DNA from: Chryseobacterium viscerum
Lineage (GTDB): Bacteria; Bacteroidota; Bacteroidia; Flavobacteriales; Weeksellaceae
Direction: 5' to 3'
Assembly (NCBI RefSeq): GCF_025949665.1
Contig: NZ_JAPDFT010000001.1
Location: forward strand, 1,922,001 to 1,986,000
Length of the DNA stretch: 64,000 nucleotides
The notes beneath the pieces are model-generated. The model did no database searches and was not told the DNA's origin. It saw only the letters and a list, made by a program, of their open reading frames with translations. Position 1 is the stretch's first letter. The number at the start of each line of letters is the position of its first letter. This document shows, piece after piece, positions 47,076 through 56,196 of this stretch. The position numbers and the translations under genes are program-made.

Positions 47076-47359
47076 AATACAGGTCAAATGAACAAACAAC
47101 AGATCAAACTCAGATATTCATTAATAGAAAAATCAATACAGTTGAATATAAAACAATAAATATAACTTATTCAAATTCCTTTAATGAAAAAATCAATTAA
47201 TGATCTCATCATAAAGAAAACACCTTTTTTCGGCTCCATTTCTAGAGCTAAAGATAGATTATTAAAACTGAAAAGCACCATTAAAACAGTTAATTCTAAA
47301 TAAATTATGATGTGGATATTCAATCACAGGAAATAACTGTTTAACAGTTGTGGTACACT
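47076..47359. other. Intergenic stretch, nothing recognised
   Basis: AT-rich, no frame worth reporting and no clear hairpin. Confidence 0.35.
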
Positions 47360-47920
47360 TTACAGGTCTTCCAGGTTCCCCAAACGCTTTTGTTTCAGCT
47401 GCTTATAAAATGAAGGGGAAAGACCTGTGATTTTTTTAAATTGATTAGAGAGATGGGCCACACTGCTATAGTTGAGTTTATAAGAAATTTCTGTAAGGTT
47501 GAGTTCATCATACAGCAGTAATTCTTTTACCTTTTCTACTTTATTGATAATGATAAAATGCTGGAGTGTCATACCTTTCACTTCAGAAAAGGTATTCGCA
47601 AGGTAGGTATAATCATATCCTAATTTTTCACTTACATAATCTGAGAAATTTTCTTTTGGAAGCTCATCTGAATAATGAATCATTTCTATGACTACATTTT
47701 TTATTTTTTCTATCAGGATACTCTTTTTGTCATCTAATATCTCAAGTCCTGTTTTAAGTAAGTTTTCTTTCAGAATTTGTCTTAGTTCAGCGCTGATATC
47801 CTCCAATAATTCTACAGTTCCCAAATCTACAATAGCATTTTTAATGCCCAGCCTTTCCAGTTCCTGATGAACAACCATTTTGCAGCGCAAACTTACCATA
47901 TATTTTATATACAACTTCAT
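47360..47920 (-). CDS. AraC-type transcription regulator
   Basis: 186 residues. C-terminal AraC helix-turn-helix pair (about 85-180): GMTLQHFIIINKVEKVKELLLYDELN then LTEISYKLNYSSVAHLSNQFKKITGLSPSFYK. The N-terminal 80 residues are helical and lack the usual cupin effector domain. Divergent from the 48085-51558 glycan genes and may control them. Confidence 0.85.
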   Translation of the reverse strand: MKLYIKYMVSLRCKMVVHQELERLGIKNAIVDLGTVELLEDISAELRQILKENLLKTGLEILDDKKSILIEKIKNVVIEMIHYSDELPKENFSDYVSEKLGYDYTYLANTFSEVKGMTLQHFIIINKVEKVKELLLYDELNLTEISYKLNYSSVAHLSNQFKKITGLSPSFYKQLKQKRLGNLEDL

Positions 47921-48084
47921 CTCCCTTACTATTTATACTGTCAATTATTTCATTAACAGATGTTTACTCAAAGTTACTCTATTAAATCGAAAATATCTAT
48001 GATTTATACAACAAATTGAAAGACAATTGCAAGGCTTTCCTTTTTTAATGATTGAAATTTACAGTTAACAAAAAATATTTCACA

Positions 48085-48216
48085 ATGTCAAAAGAAAAAG
48101 ACGGAAAAAAGAAGTCAGATAAAACTCCACCCGCGAAATCCGCGAAAGAGAAACGGGAAGAAAAAATGACTAAACGAAGAAACAGGGAAAACGAAGCCCA
48201 AAATACCAGCAACTAA
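48085..48216 (+). CDS. Small basic protein, 43 residues
   Basis: Read directly from ATG 48085 to TAA 48216, ending where the GH130 gene starts (TAAATG). Very rich in Lys, Glu, Ser and Arg (starts MSKEKDGKKKSDKTPPAKSA). Disordered and highly basic; similar in flavour to the 61-residue protein at 4703. Its tight link to GH130 supports translation. Confidence 0.6.
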   Translation: MSKEKDGKKKSDKTPPAKSAKEKREEKMTKRRNRENEAQNTSN

Positions 48217-49245
48217 ATGGTATCCCTGAAAAAAGACGGAATTATACTCAGAAAAACGACATTAGACTTTGAGAGTGAAGGTGTTTTAAACCCCGCAGTT
48301 ATTAAGGATAACGGAAAAATACATTTATTTTACAGGGCTCTTGCAAAGAATAATTTCTCAAGTATCGGATACTGTATACTATCAGATTATAAGACTATAG
48401 AAACCCGGTTGAGCAATCCGGTTATTATCCCCGAGTTTGAATACGAAAAACATGGTGTTGAAGATCCAAGAATCGTAAAAATCGATCATTTATTTTATCT
48501 TACCTATACCAGTTATGACGGGATTAATGCATTGGGAACACTTGCTGTATCGGAGGATCTTACATCATGGCAAAAACGGGGCATTATTGTTCCCAAAATT
48601 CCATACAACAAGTTTAGATTTTTATCAGAATCCCAAGGTGAAATAGCAGAAAAATACAGACGTTTCAACAAACTTCCGTCTACTCATACAAAGGATAAAG
48701 ACATCTTTCTCTGGGATAAAAATGTGATATTTTTCCCAAGAAGAATTAACGGTAATCTTTATTTTCTTCATCGCATAAGACCTGATATTCAAATTGCAGG
48801 TATAGAAAACATTGAAGATCTGGATTCAGATTTCTGGAAAGATTATTTCCTTCACTTTAAAGATCATATTGTATTATCTCCCCTATATGAGCATGAAGTA
48901 AGCTATATTGGCGGAGGATGTCCCCCTATAGAAACCGAGCATGGATGGCTTTTGATATATCATGGCGTACATGATACCATTGAAGGGTATGTTTACAGTG
49001 CATGTGCTGCCTTACTTGATCTTGATAACCCCGAAAAAGAAATTTCAAGACTTCCTTATCCTCTTTTCAAACCCGAAGAAGAATGGGAACAGAAGGGAGA
49101 AGTGAACAATGTCTGCTTCCCTACCGGAGCCATTGCAGAAGGAGATACACTACATATTTACTACGGAGCTGCGGATAAAAGAATTGCTGTTGCTTCTTTA
49201 AATATCCCGGAATTGCTGAAGGAATTGCTACAGTACACTTCATAA
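48217..49245 (+). CDS. GH130-family glycoside phosphorylase
   Basis: 342 residues, no signal peptide, so cytoplasmic. Five-bladed beta-propeller of GH130: NPAVIKDNGKIHLFYRAL, GVEDPRIVKIDHLFYLTYTSYDG with the catalytic Asp, FFPRRINGNLYFLHRIRPDIQIA, GGGCPPIETEHGWLLIYHGVHD and VCFPTGAIAEGDTLHIYYGAADKRIAVA. GH130 enzymes phosphorolyse or hydrolyse beta- or alpha-linked mannosides. It pairs with the glycosyltransferase downstream (18-base gap), so the two probably make and recycle one mannose-containing glycan. Confidence 0.92.
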   Translation: MVSLKKDGIILRKTTLDFESEGVLNPAVIKDNGKIHLFYRALAKNNFSSIGYCILSDYKTIETRLSNPVIIPEFEYEKHGVEDPRIVKIDHLFYLTYTSYDGINALGTLAVSEDLTSWQKRGIIVPKIPYNKFRFLSESQGEIAEKYRRFNKLPSTHTKDKDIFLWDKNVIFFPRRINGNLYFLHRIRPDIQIAGIENIEDLDSDFWKDYFLHFKDHIVLSPLYEHEVSYIGGGCPPIETEHGWLLIYHGVHDTIEGYVYSACAALLDLDNPEKEISRLPYPLFKPEEEWEQKGEVNNVCFPTGAIAEGDTLHIYYGAADKRIAVASLNIPELLKELLQYTS

Positions 49246-49263
49246 CTGACTATTCTATACAGA

Positions 49264-51558
49264 ATGTCATACTTTAAAATAGATATCAACATGAATAAAA
49301 ATATAAAATCAGATGTGGAGGAAAAGACAAAAAGACGATCTGTCCAAAATAGAAAAAACACAATTAATCATAAACCTGAAATTATCTTTATAAGTACTTT
49401 TCCTCCTAAGGTGTGTGGTATTGCAACGTATTGTCAGGATTTAATAAAATCACTTCAGATAAAGTTCAATGAATCTTTTAACATCATCATCTGTCCAATG
49501 GAAACTGAAGGGGAGCATTATCGATACGAAGAAAATCCTGAATATCGCTTAAATATATCCGATGCTATTTCTTATTTGGAGCTGGCTGATAAAATCAACA
49601 AAAATGATAAAATTCAACTGGTTATGCTTCAGCATGAGTTTGGATTTTTCACTGAGGCCAAAAACGGATTGCTGCTTTTTCTTCAAAATTTAGAGAAAGA
49701 AGTCATCATTACTTTTCACACAGTTCTGCCAAAACCAGACTGGGAGTTAAAAGAAAAAGTAAAAGAAATCGGCAGTTTCTGCAAATCTATTATTGTAATG
49801 ACGGGTATTTCTGCGGACATCCTGTCTGTTGACTATGATATTCCATCTGAGAAAATTAAAGTGATCCCCCATGGAACTCACCTGTTACCATTTATCGACA
49901 AAATTTCACTGAAAACGAAATACGGATTTAAAGATAAAAAGGTACTTTCAACATTTGGTTTATTGGGGTCCGGGAAGAATATTGAAACCACTTTAGAAGC
50001 TCTGCCTGAAATTATTGCCCAAAATCCGGATGTAATGTTTCTGATTATTGGAAAAACGCACCCTGGTATCATTAAGCATGAAGGTGAAAAATATCGTGAT
50101 TTTTTACAGGCTATTATTAAAAGGCTCCAGTTGGAAAAGCATACTTACTTTATCAATCAATATCTGCCTTTAGATGAGTTGTTAGAATATCTTCAGCTTA
50201 CCAATATCTATCTTTTCACTTCAAAAGACAGAAATCAGGCGGTAAGCGGCACTTTTTCCTATGCAATTAGTTGTGGATGCCCCATTGTCTCCACTCCTAT
50301 TCCACATGCCTTAGAAGTATTAAATGAAGACCTGGGAATTATTATTGATTTTGAAACTCCGAAACAGCTCGCTGCTGCCGTGAATACATTACTGAAAAAC
50401 GAAAATACACAGGAAAAATTACGTTCAAACAGTTTGGAAAAAATGGCTCCCACAGCCTGGGAGAATTCATCTATTTCGCACGCCCTATTATTTCAACAAC
50501 ACAGCAAAGACAACATGATATTACATTATACATTCCCCATCATCAATCTTAGCCATATCAAAAATATGACAACAGATTTTGGAATGATCCAGTTTTCTAA
50601 AATCAATAAACCTGATATAGATTCCGGGTATACTTTAGACGATAATGCCCGTGCTATGATTGTAGCCTGCAGACATTACGAACTGAACAGAGATGAATCT
50701 GACCTAGATTTAATCTCAACTTATCTAAAATTTATTAAATTTTGTCAACAACCGGATGGTAGTTTTCTTAACTATGTGAATCAAAACAAGGAATTTGCTC
50801 AGCAGAATTATGAAACCAATCTTGAAGATTCCAATGGAAGGGCTATCTGGGCACTGGGATATCTCCTTTCCATAAAGAATATTTTACCTCAAGAGTTTTA
50901 TGATGAAGCAGAATCAGCCATTGAAAAAAGTCTTTTATCTATTGAGAGCATCCATTCTACCCGAGCAATGGCTTTTATCATAAAGGGACTGCATTATCAA
51001 AACTCTGAAAATAATATTCCATTATTGAAAAAGCTGGCTAATCGGCTGGTAAAAATGTATCAGCATGAAAAACACAGAGACTGGCATTGGTTTGAAAGCT
51101 ATCTTACCTATGGAAACAGTGTACTCCCTGAGGCTTTATTGTGTGCATGGATTACAACCCAAAACGAAATGTATAAGCAGGTTGCCAATGAATCATTCAA
51201 GTTTTTACTTTCCAAAATTTTTATTAAAGGTGGCATCAAAGTAATATCCAACAATGGATGGCTGCAGAAAGAAACGGTTAAAAGTCCTGAGACAATTGGT
51301 GGTGAACAGCCTATTGATGTTGCTTATACCATATTGGCTTTATCCACATTCTATAAAGTTTTTAAGGATGAAAAATACTTGCAGATGATGAGGAATGCCT
51401 TTAGTTGGTTTTTAGGAAAGAATCACTTACATCAGATTATTTATAACCCTGCAACAGGTGGATGTTATGATGGCCTTGAAGAGAAAAATGTTAATCTCAA
51501 CCAGGGAGCGGAATCAACAGTCAGCTATCTCATGGCAAGACTCTGTTTTCCAAAATAA
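49264..51558 (+). CDS. Two-domain GT4 glycosyltransferase with C-terminal alpha/alpha-barrel-like domain
   Basis: 764 residues. N-terminal basic stretch (1-35), GT-B glycosyltransferase (about 38-420; FPPKVCGIATYCQDLI, FGLLGSGKNIETTLEAL, YLFTSKDRNQAVSGTFSYAISCGCPI) and a long helical second domain (about 425-764) with DSGYTLDDNARAMI, LEDSNGRAIWALGYLL, HWFESYLTYGNSVLPEALL, GGEQPIDVAYTILA and LNQGAESTVSYLMA. The second half looks like an (alpha/alpha)6 toroid such as glycoside hydrolases or epimerases use; whether it is catalytic is open. Same operon as the GH130 phosphorylase. Confidence 0.85.
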   Translation: MSYFKIDINMNKNIKSDVEEKTKRRSVQNRKNTINHKPEIIFISTFPPKVCGIATYCQDLIKSLQIKFNESFNIIICPMETEGEHYRYEENPEYRLNISDAISYLELADKINKNDKIQLVMLQHEFGFFTEAKNGLLLFLQNLEKEVIITFHTVLPKPDWELKEKVKEIGSFCKSIIVMTGISADILSVDYDIPSEKIKVIPHGTHLLPFIDKISLKTKYGFKDKKVLSTFGLLGSGKNIETTLEALPEIIAQNPDVMFLIIGKTHPGIIKHEGEKYRDFLQAIIKRLQLEKHTYFINQYLPLDELLEYLQLTNIYLFTSKDRNQAVSGTFSYAISCGCPIVSTPIPHALEVLNEDLGIIIDFETPKQLAAAVNTLLKNENTQEKLRSNSLEKMAPTAWENSSISHALLFQQHSKDNMILHYTFPIINLSHIKNMTTDFGMIQFSKINKPDIDSGYTLDDNARAMIVACRHYELNRDESDLDLISTYLKFIKFCQQPDGSFLNYVNQNKEFAQQNYETNLEDSNGRAIWALGYLLSIKNILPQEFYDEAESAIEKSLLSIESIHSTRAMAFIIKGLHYQNSENNIPLLKKLANRLVKMYQHEKHRDWHWFESYLTYGNSVLPEALLCAWITTQNEMYKQVANESFKFLLSKIFIKGGIKVISNNGWLQKETVKSPETIGGEQPIDVAYTILALSTFYKVFKDEKYLQMMRNAFSWFLGKNHLHQIIYNPATGGCYDGLEEKNVNLNQGAESTVSYLMARLCFPK

Positions 51559-51599
51559 CCCCTTAATTACTCTATATTTAGATATATTTACATGGTAAT

Positions 51600-52706
51600 T
51601 TATGGAACTATAGTAATAAAAAGGTAAATTAAAAAAATAGCGATCAGTACAATTCCCTGCATGATATTGGTTCTGCCCGTTGCCAGTGAAACGGTAATAA
51701 TAAAAAGCGATAGTCCCAAAAGTATTGTTGATTTGATATCTATCCCTAATGACATTCTTATACCGGTTATTACAGATATAATGGCAATCGCAGGAATACT
51801 CAGCCCGATACTTGCTAAAGCAGAACCAAAAGCCAGATTTAATGAGGTTTGAATTTCATCACTTTTTGCAGCCCTGAATGCAGCCAACCCTTCCGGAAGG
51901 AGAACAATACCTGCAATGATAATACCTACAAGAGATCTTGGAGCACCCACCGAAACAACTATATGTTCAACATCCTTTGAAAGAAGCTTTGCCAGTAAAA
52001 CGACTATTCCCAGGGATAAAATCAATAATATACAACTGATATACAATTGTTTTCGGGAAATTATTTCATTACTATTCTGTACAGGCTGGTTTCCGGATAG
52101 TTTATTTTGCGGAGAAATGAAAAAACTTCGGTGTCTAAGCGTTTGGATCATGGTAAAACCAAGGTAAAGCGCTAAAGAAATCAAGGCGATAAAAAGCAAT
52201 TGGAAGGAAGTATATTCACCTCCGAGATGACTTACCGTATAATTGGGCAGAATAAGCACAAAAATAATAACAGAGGTAAGTGTAATGAGTGCAGTACTTA
52301 CCCCCTGTAGAGTAAAGCTTTGTTCTCTATATCTTAAAGAACCTATTACAATGCAGCTTCCAATGATTCCGGTAAGAATTATCATCACTGCTGCAAAAAC
52401 CGTATCTCTGGCAAGGGTAATGGTTTCTAAACCTTTTGCTCCTATCATGATAGAAATAATAAGCCCTACTTCTATGACCGTAATGGCAAATGCCAGAAGT
52501 AAAGTCCCAAATGGCTCCCCCAAACGTTGGGCAATGACTTCAGAATGATACACCGCAGCCAAAACACTTCCCATTAAAAATAAAGCAAGAATCACAGAGT
52601 AATACCCTGAAGAAAAAACAGAATTTCCAACATAAGAGAACCACGCCAGGATAGGAACCAAAAACGTCCACATCCATAAATATTTTTTTATATTCATAAA
52701 AAGCAT
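51600..52706 (-). CDS. chaA: Calcium/sodium:proton antiporter, ChaA type
   Basis: 368 residues with about 11 membrane helices in two halves. The acidic ion-binding motifs of the cation-exchanger family are AFAITVIEVGLIISIM in the first half and GIVLLPEGLAAFRAAKSDEIQTSLNLAFGSALASIGLSIP in the second (quoted here in part by position). A second start three codons later is possible. Pumps Na+ or Ca2+ out against protons; fits the stress-related surroundings. Confidence 0.88.
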   Translation of the reverse strand: MLFMNIKKYLWMWTFLVPILAWFSYVGNSVFSSGYYSVILALFLMGSVLAAVYHSEVIAQRLGEPFGTLLLAFAITVIEVGLIISIMIGAKGLETITLARDTVFAAVMIILTGIIGSCIVIGSLRYREQSFTLQGVSTALITLTSVIIFVLILPNYTVSHLGGEYTSFQLLFIALISLALYLGFTMIQTLRHRSFFISPQNKLSGNQPVQNSNEIISRKQLYISCILLILSLGIVVLLAKLLSKDVEHIVVSVGAPRSLVGIIIAGIVLLPEGLAAFRAAKSDEIQTSLNLAFGSALASIGLSIPAIAIISVITGIRMSLGIDIKSTILLGLSLFIITVSLATGRTNIMQGIVLIAIFLIYLFITIVP

Positions 52707-53153
52707 TAATAATTTTTACAATTGAATTGTCTTTTGGAAAAAATCAACAGGCTTATATTTTCCTTTTCAAAACAGTTTTATTAATGATTTGAAGCAGACT
52801 AGAGATGATGATATACCGGAAATATTAAATAGTGAAAAGAAAACTGAGAGTCCGGATCATCAGCTCAATTTAGTTATTCAGCAAGGTACGAATAATCAAC
52901 CACTTATTTGAAATTATATAGCAGTATTTTGAATTGCAATCTTTTCATAAGACTCAATAAATTCCATTACTTCATCAGAGCTGCCGGATTTTTTGTTGCT
53001 TTTATGAACAATCCTATCTCAGATACTCAAAAAAATCTGGGATTTTTGTAAAAGTGTGATATCTGCAACATAAAAGAAACAATCTGTAATACAATAGATT
53101 ATTAAACACCCAACTTTGTATTGTAGCAATGAAGTTACACTAAAATCCACCTT
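52707..53153. other. Intergenic stretch without a supported gene
   Basis: A 40-codon frame from a TTG (52789-52911, plus) and a 33-codon open tail without a start (52912-53018, minus) both read like protein but lack starts or homology, so I list neither. No promoter or terminator found. Confidence 0.4.
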
Positions 53154-53372
53154 ATGGACACAAACCACAATAAAGGCGACAAATCTTTCAAAATTCCTGA
53201 AGACTGGAATGAGCAGTCTAAACAGCTGAAAGAAAAATTCTCAATATTAACGGATCACGATCTGAAGTTTGAAGAGGGTAAAGAAAAAGAAATGCTTGAA
53301 AGAATCGGAAACAGATTAAGAAAAAACCGTGAAGAGGTTCTCAGTATTATCAAAGAAATTAATCTTTCATAA
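53154..53372 (+). CDS. CsbD-like small stress protein
   Basis: 72 residues, hydrophilic and helical. PEDWNEQSKQLKEKFSILTDHDLKFEEGKEKEMLERIGNRL follows the CsbD pattern (W-x-Q-x-K-x-x-K-F-x-x-LTDxDL, then E-G and a basic helix). CsbD proteins are induced by general stress in other bacteria; their mechanism is unknown. Confidence 0.75.
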   Translation: MDTNHNKGDKSFKIPEDWNEQSKQLKEKFSILTDHDLKFEEGKEKEMLERIGNRLRKNREEVLSIIKEINLS

Positions 53373-53432
53373 ATTATTTTCAAGAACAGTTAAAACCTAT
53401 GAAAAAGACATATTTATCAAAAGTTTTAGCTT

Positions 53433-53473
53433 GAAAAAGGGATGGGATATTAGACAGTTCTATCCCTTTTATT
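53433..53473 (+). terminator. Probable terminator
   Basis: AAAAGGGAT (53435-53443) pairs with ATCCCTTTT (53462-53470) around an 18-base loop. The loop is long and the T-run ends early, so confidence is moderate. Confidence 0.55.
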
Positions 53474-53494
53474 TACAATATCTTCTTTTCTTTT

Positions 53495-53851
53495 ATGCTT
53501 AAACAGACTGTGATGAATCATAAAGAACTTGAGAAATCAAAAGTATATATTACCCACCAGATCGTAGAATACATTCCGAATTCTATAGTCAGCAAGACAA
53601 TAATGGAAAAACTAACCGGCAATATCAGTGCTTTATCGTTTGACGACAAAGAAGGATTATCCGAAAAAATTTCTCCTTTTGACGCTGTTGTACAGATTAT
53701 TGAAGGTAAAACAGAAATCATTATAGACGGAGCTTCTTATTTTATGGAAGAAGGTGAATGCATTATCATTCCGGCCCATAAATCTAATTCTATAAAAGGA
53801 AATAAACGCTTTAAAATGATAGTAACAATAATAAAAAGCGGCTATGAATAA
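53495..53851 (+). CDS. Small cupin-domain protein
   Basis: 118 residues (112 if it begins at the ATG at 53513). Beta-barrel pattern SPFDAVVQIIEGKTEIIIDGASYFMEEGECIIIPAHKSNSI is the cupin 2 double motif with the late His; the first-motif histidines are missing, so metal binding is doubtful. Overlaps the next gene by 8 bases. Confidence 0.8.
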   Translation: MLKQTVMNHKELEKSKVYITHQIVEYIPNSIVSKTIMEKLTGNISALSFDDKEGLSEKISPFDAVVQIIEGKTEIIIDGASYFMEEGECIIIPAHKSNSIKGNKRFKMIVTIIKSGYE

Positions 53852-54074
53852 TGTAGATACCATATCAGTTTTAACAAAAAAGATATTCAAAAAAACAGTT
53901 GAAATTCAAAAAGAATTTCCTGAACTGTATGATCTTTTAGACGAAACTCCATTATTTTTTTCTTTTGCAGAGAAAAATATTACGATCAGAGATTTAAGAC
54001 AATATCTTATTTCCCTTATCAGACAGCAAAAATCCTTTGAAGAAGGGACAGCAAAAAAAAATAATATACAATAA
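53844..54074 (+). CDS. Small helical protein, unknown
   Basis: 76 residues, no signal peptide, helical with acidic centre (EFPELYDLLDETPLFF) and basic end. Overlaps the cupin gene by 8 bases and lies 6 bases before the next gene, so it is part of one operon with both. No family recognised. Confidence 0.65.
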   Translation: MNNVDTISVLTKKIFKKTVEIQKEFPELYDLLDETPLFFSFAEKNITIRDLRQYLISLIRQQKSFEEGTAKKNNIQ

Positions 54075-54080
54075 ACCCCA

Positions 54081-54893
54081 ATGAAAAAGCTGACTAAGCA
54101 TCCAAAGAGCAAATTGGGGCTCAGAAATAAAAAAAATATTTCAAGAAGGGCCTATTACTCGCAATTTGTCTCTCTATTTTACATCAGAAATACCAACATC
54201 ACCTTAGAAAGAGACACAAAGGAAGTTCTTCGCATGTTAAAAGAATTACAGGTTCTCAATAACAAATCAAGATTGGTATTTAGTACTCACTGCAGTTTAA
54301 GCCAGCATAATCTGTGGCAGTCTGTTTTAGAAGACCTAAGTGATGATGTAAAATACATTAGAATACAGTTTGAATATATATTGGAGAATATTATTAAAAA
54401 AAATAAAATCAATTCACCCATATTCTGGCAGCAAAACAATGCCTATATAGATGAATGGGAAGAGAACTATAAAAAACTCATCCAACTGGCCACTGAAATT
54501 TTACCGGAAGAAGAAAGATTATCATGGAAGGCAACAATTTGCAATTTTTATGATGAAATTTTTTCTTTACTTATTCTACTTACCCGTGTATGTAAGCTAG
54601 AATTAGGCTTTCTGGAAAAGTATTCTACTAAAATCTTTAACAAAACCGCTATGGATATCATGAGGGATCTTCCTAAAAATTATACATTACAAGAAGCAAG
54701 GAAATATGAACATGAATATTTAAAAGTATTAACAAATTACAGTCATGAATTCTGCAGAAAAAATAATTTCTGGGACAACTTATTATATATACTTTCAGGC
54801 GGCATATACCAATTACCATCAGAACGTACCCTGCCTAAAAGGTGGACCAATATAAAAATCAAAGATAAGATTCCCCATAAAACACCAAACTAA
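54081..54893 (+). CDS. Helical protein of unknown function
   Basis: 270 residues, predicted almost entirely helical, cytoplasmic, with a very basic N-terminus (MKKLTKHPKSKLGLRNKKNI). It ends in a conserved-looking IYQLPSERTLPKRWTN. I tested it against RteC-like, HEPN and cytokine-like helical families by eye and could not match it. Third gene of the cupin operon. Confidence 0.65.
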   Translation: MKKLTKHPKSKLGLRNKKNISRRAYYSQFVSLFYIRNTNITLERDTKEVLRMLKELQVLNNKSRLVFSTHCSLSQHNLWQSVLEDLSDDVKYIRIQFEYILENIIKKNKINSPIFWQQNNAYIDEWEENYKKLIQLATEILPEEERLSWKATICNFYDEIFSLLILLTRVCKLELGFLEKYSTKIFNKTAMDIMRDLPKNYTLQEARKYEHEYLKVLTNYSHEFCRKNNFWDNLLYILSGGIYQLPSERTLPKRWTNIKIKDKIPHKTPN

Positions 54894-54919
54894 ATTTTCA
54901 TATTATTAAATATTTTACA

Positions 54920-55183
54920 GTGAAAACAATACATCTTTTCCGGTTTAACAATTCAATTTTTCGCAATATTCCTTTCTTCAAAGAAGAACATAGGTTAAAG
55001 AATGATGTTACAGAACTCGATATAATGAATATTGAAATAGTAACCGAATATATTGTTAAAACCAATGACGATTTTACTTTCGAGAACACATCCAGAAATG
55101 ATCTTTTGTCAATGTGTAAAAAAGCGCAGAAAACCATTGAGCATTACTTTGTGGCTGGGCTGAATGACTATGATTTTATTTGA
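54920..55183 (+). CDS. Small protein, paralog of the gene at 55927 (copy 1)
   Basis: 87 residues, start GTG at 54920. Begins VKTIHLFRFNNSIFRNIPFF and ends with a helical SMCKKAQKTIEHYF. Shares most of its N- and C-termini with the 89-residue protein encoded facing it at 55927-56196. No known domain; soluble. Confidence 0.65.
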   Translation: MKTIHLFRFNNSIFRNIPFFKEEHRLKNDVTELDIMNIEIVTEYIVKTNDDFTFENTSRNDLLSMCKKAQKTIEHYFVAGLNDYDFI

Positions 55184-55285
55184 ATTAATTGTATTTACCA
55201 ATTAAGTTATGATCAAGTTAATAGAAAAATATAAAGAATGAAAACAAGTCATTTTAGTCATAAGACAATACCTGAAGTGAACAAA

Positions 55286-55320
55286 AAGGAGAAGATATCA
55301 GAGAAGGGATATTTCTCCTT
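55286..55320 (-). terminator. Terminator after the CinA-like gene
   Basis: AAGGAGAA (55286-55293) pairs with TTCTCCTT (55313-55320), with inner pairing GATATC/GGATAT. The T-run follows on the minus strand. Confidence 0.6.
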
Positions 55321-55377
55321 ATAAACAGTTTTTATTTTTTAAAAGCCCATTCTTTCGTCAAATTTTCTGATATTTTT

Positions 55378-55872
55378 TTAGATCAATATTTGATTCAGAG
55401 CACCTTTAAAGCTTCCTAAAATGAACTCAGTGTAATACAGTTGAGCATCCAGGGCCTGGGTTTTATCATTAAGCTCTATTCGTTTGGAAAGAATGATATC
55501 TCCTTTATAGCTAAACGAACAGAATGAAAAAATATGAAAGCCTGAATTCCTTATAGAAGCAGCATAGCCGGTAGAAGATATTCCCCAGTCTGTTCCAAAT
55601 GACATAGCGACCTTTCTTGCCATTATATCAGCCATATGCTGGGTCTCAAAATTATTTCCTTGCTCCTCAATGCGGTTACTGTCCAAAAACCTAAGCTTTT
55701 CTGGTAATGTAAATGCTGTTATACCGCCTTTATAAAATAGACTTGAATTAGGCATCTGTGAAAAAGCCAGCTGTACTAATCCTGAAGTTACGCTTTCTGC
55801 TATAGATACCGTCTCCCCAATTGTAATGAGTGAGGTACTAATATAATCCAGTAAGTTTTGCTGGAATTTCAT
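55378..55872 (-). CDS. CinA-like (PncC-type amidase) protein
   Basis: 164 residues. C-terminal CinA domain: ETVSIAESVTSGLVQLAFSQMPNSSLFYKGGITAFT, then SFGTDWGISSTGYA. This domain deamidates nicotinamide mononucleotide; the competence-damage N-terminal domain is absent. The usual catalytic-site Ser-Thr-Gly appears as SVTSG, so activity is uncertain. Flanked by two facing paralogous small genes. Confidence 0.85.
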   Translation of the reverse strand: MKFQQNLLDYISTSLITIGETVSIAESVTSGLVQLAFSQMPNSSLFYKGGITAFTLPEKLRFLDSNRIEEQGNNFETQHMADIMARKVAMSFGTDWGISSTGYAASIRNSGFHIFSFCSFSYKGDIILSKRIELNDKTQALDAQLYYTEFILGSFKGALNQILI

Positions 55873-55926
55873 GATATAAATTTTAGTGTTAATATACTTT
55901 ATAAATCCTTGTACATTGCTATCATC

Positions 55927-56196
55927 TTAAATAACATCGTAATCATCTACTGTTGTTGCAAAATAATGCTCAATAGTTTCTTCAGCTTTTTTACACATCG
56001 TTAAAATCTCTTCCCTCGGAGTCTCTTCAAAAATAAAGTCCTCAGGAACGCTGATAATAAACTCAGTCACTTTTTCAGTGTTCATTAAATCATAGACCAT
56101 TAAATCGTTAAGATTATCTATCCGGCATTCTTCCTTAAAAAATGGAATGTTACGGGAAATGGAATTTTTAAACTGAAAGAGATGTATGGTTTTCAT
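55927..56196 (-). CDS. Small protein, paralog of the gene at 54920 (copy 2)
   Basis: 89 residues, ATG start, beginning MKTIHLFQFKNSISRNIPFF and ending CKKAEETIEHYFATTVDDYDVI. The pair differ mainly in the centre. Upstream of the CinA-like gene by 54 bases on the same strand and possibly cotranscribed with it. Confidence 0.7.
   Translation of the reverse strand: MKTIHLFQFKNSISRNIPFFKEECRIDNLNDLMVYDLMNTEKVTEFIISVPEDFIFEETPREEILTMCKKAEETIEHYFATTVDDYDVI

Noticed and set aside
52789..52911. 40-codon hydrophilic frame from a TTG
   Set aside because: Protein-like composition, but a rare start, no promoter and no homology.
52912..53018. Minus-strand tail reading ...SDEVMEFIESYEKIAIQNTAI
   Set aside because: Stop three codons before the readable part and no start codon; at best a remnant.
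54920..56196. Invertible segment around the CinA-like gene
   Set aside because: The facing paralogs are too diverged at DNA level for efficient recombination and no invertase is present.
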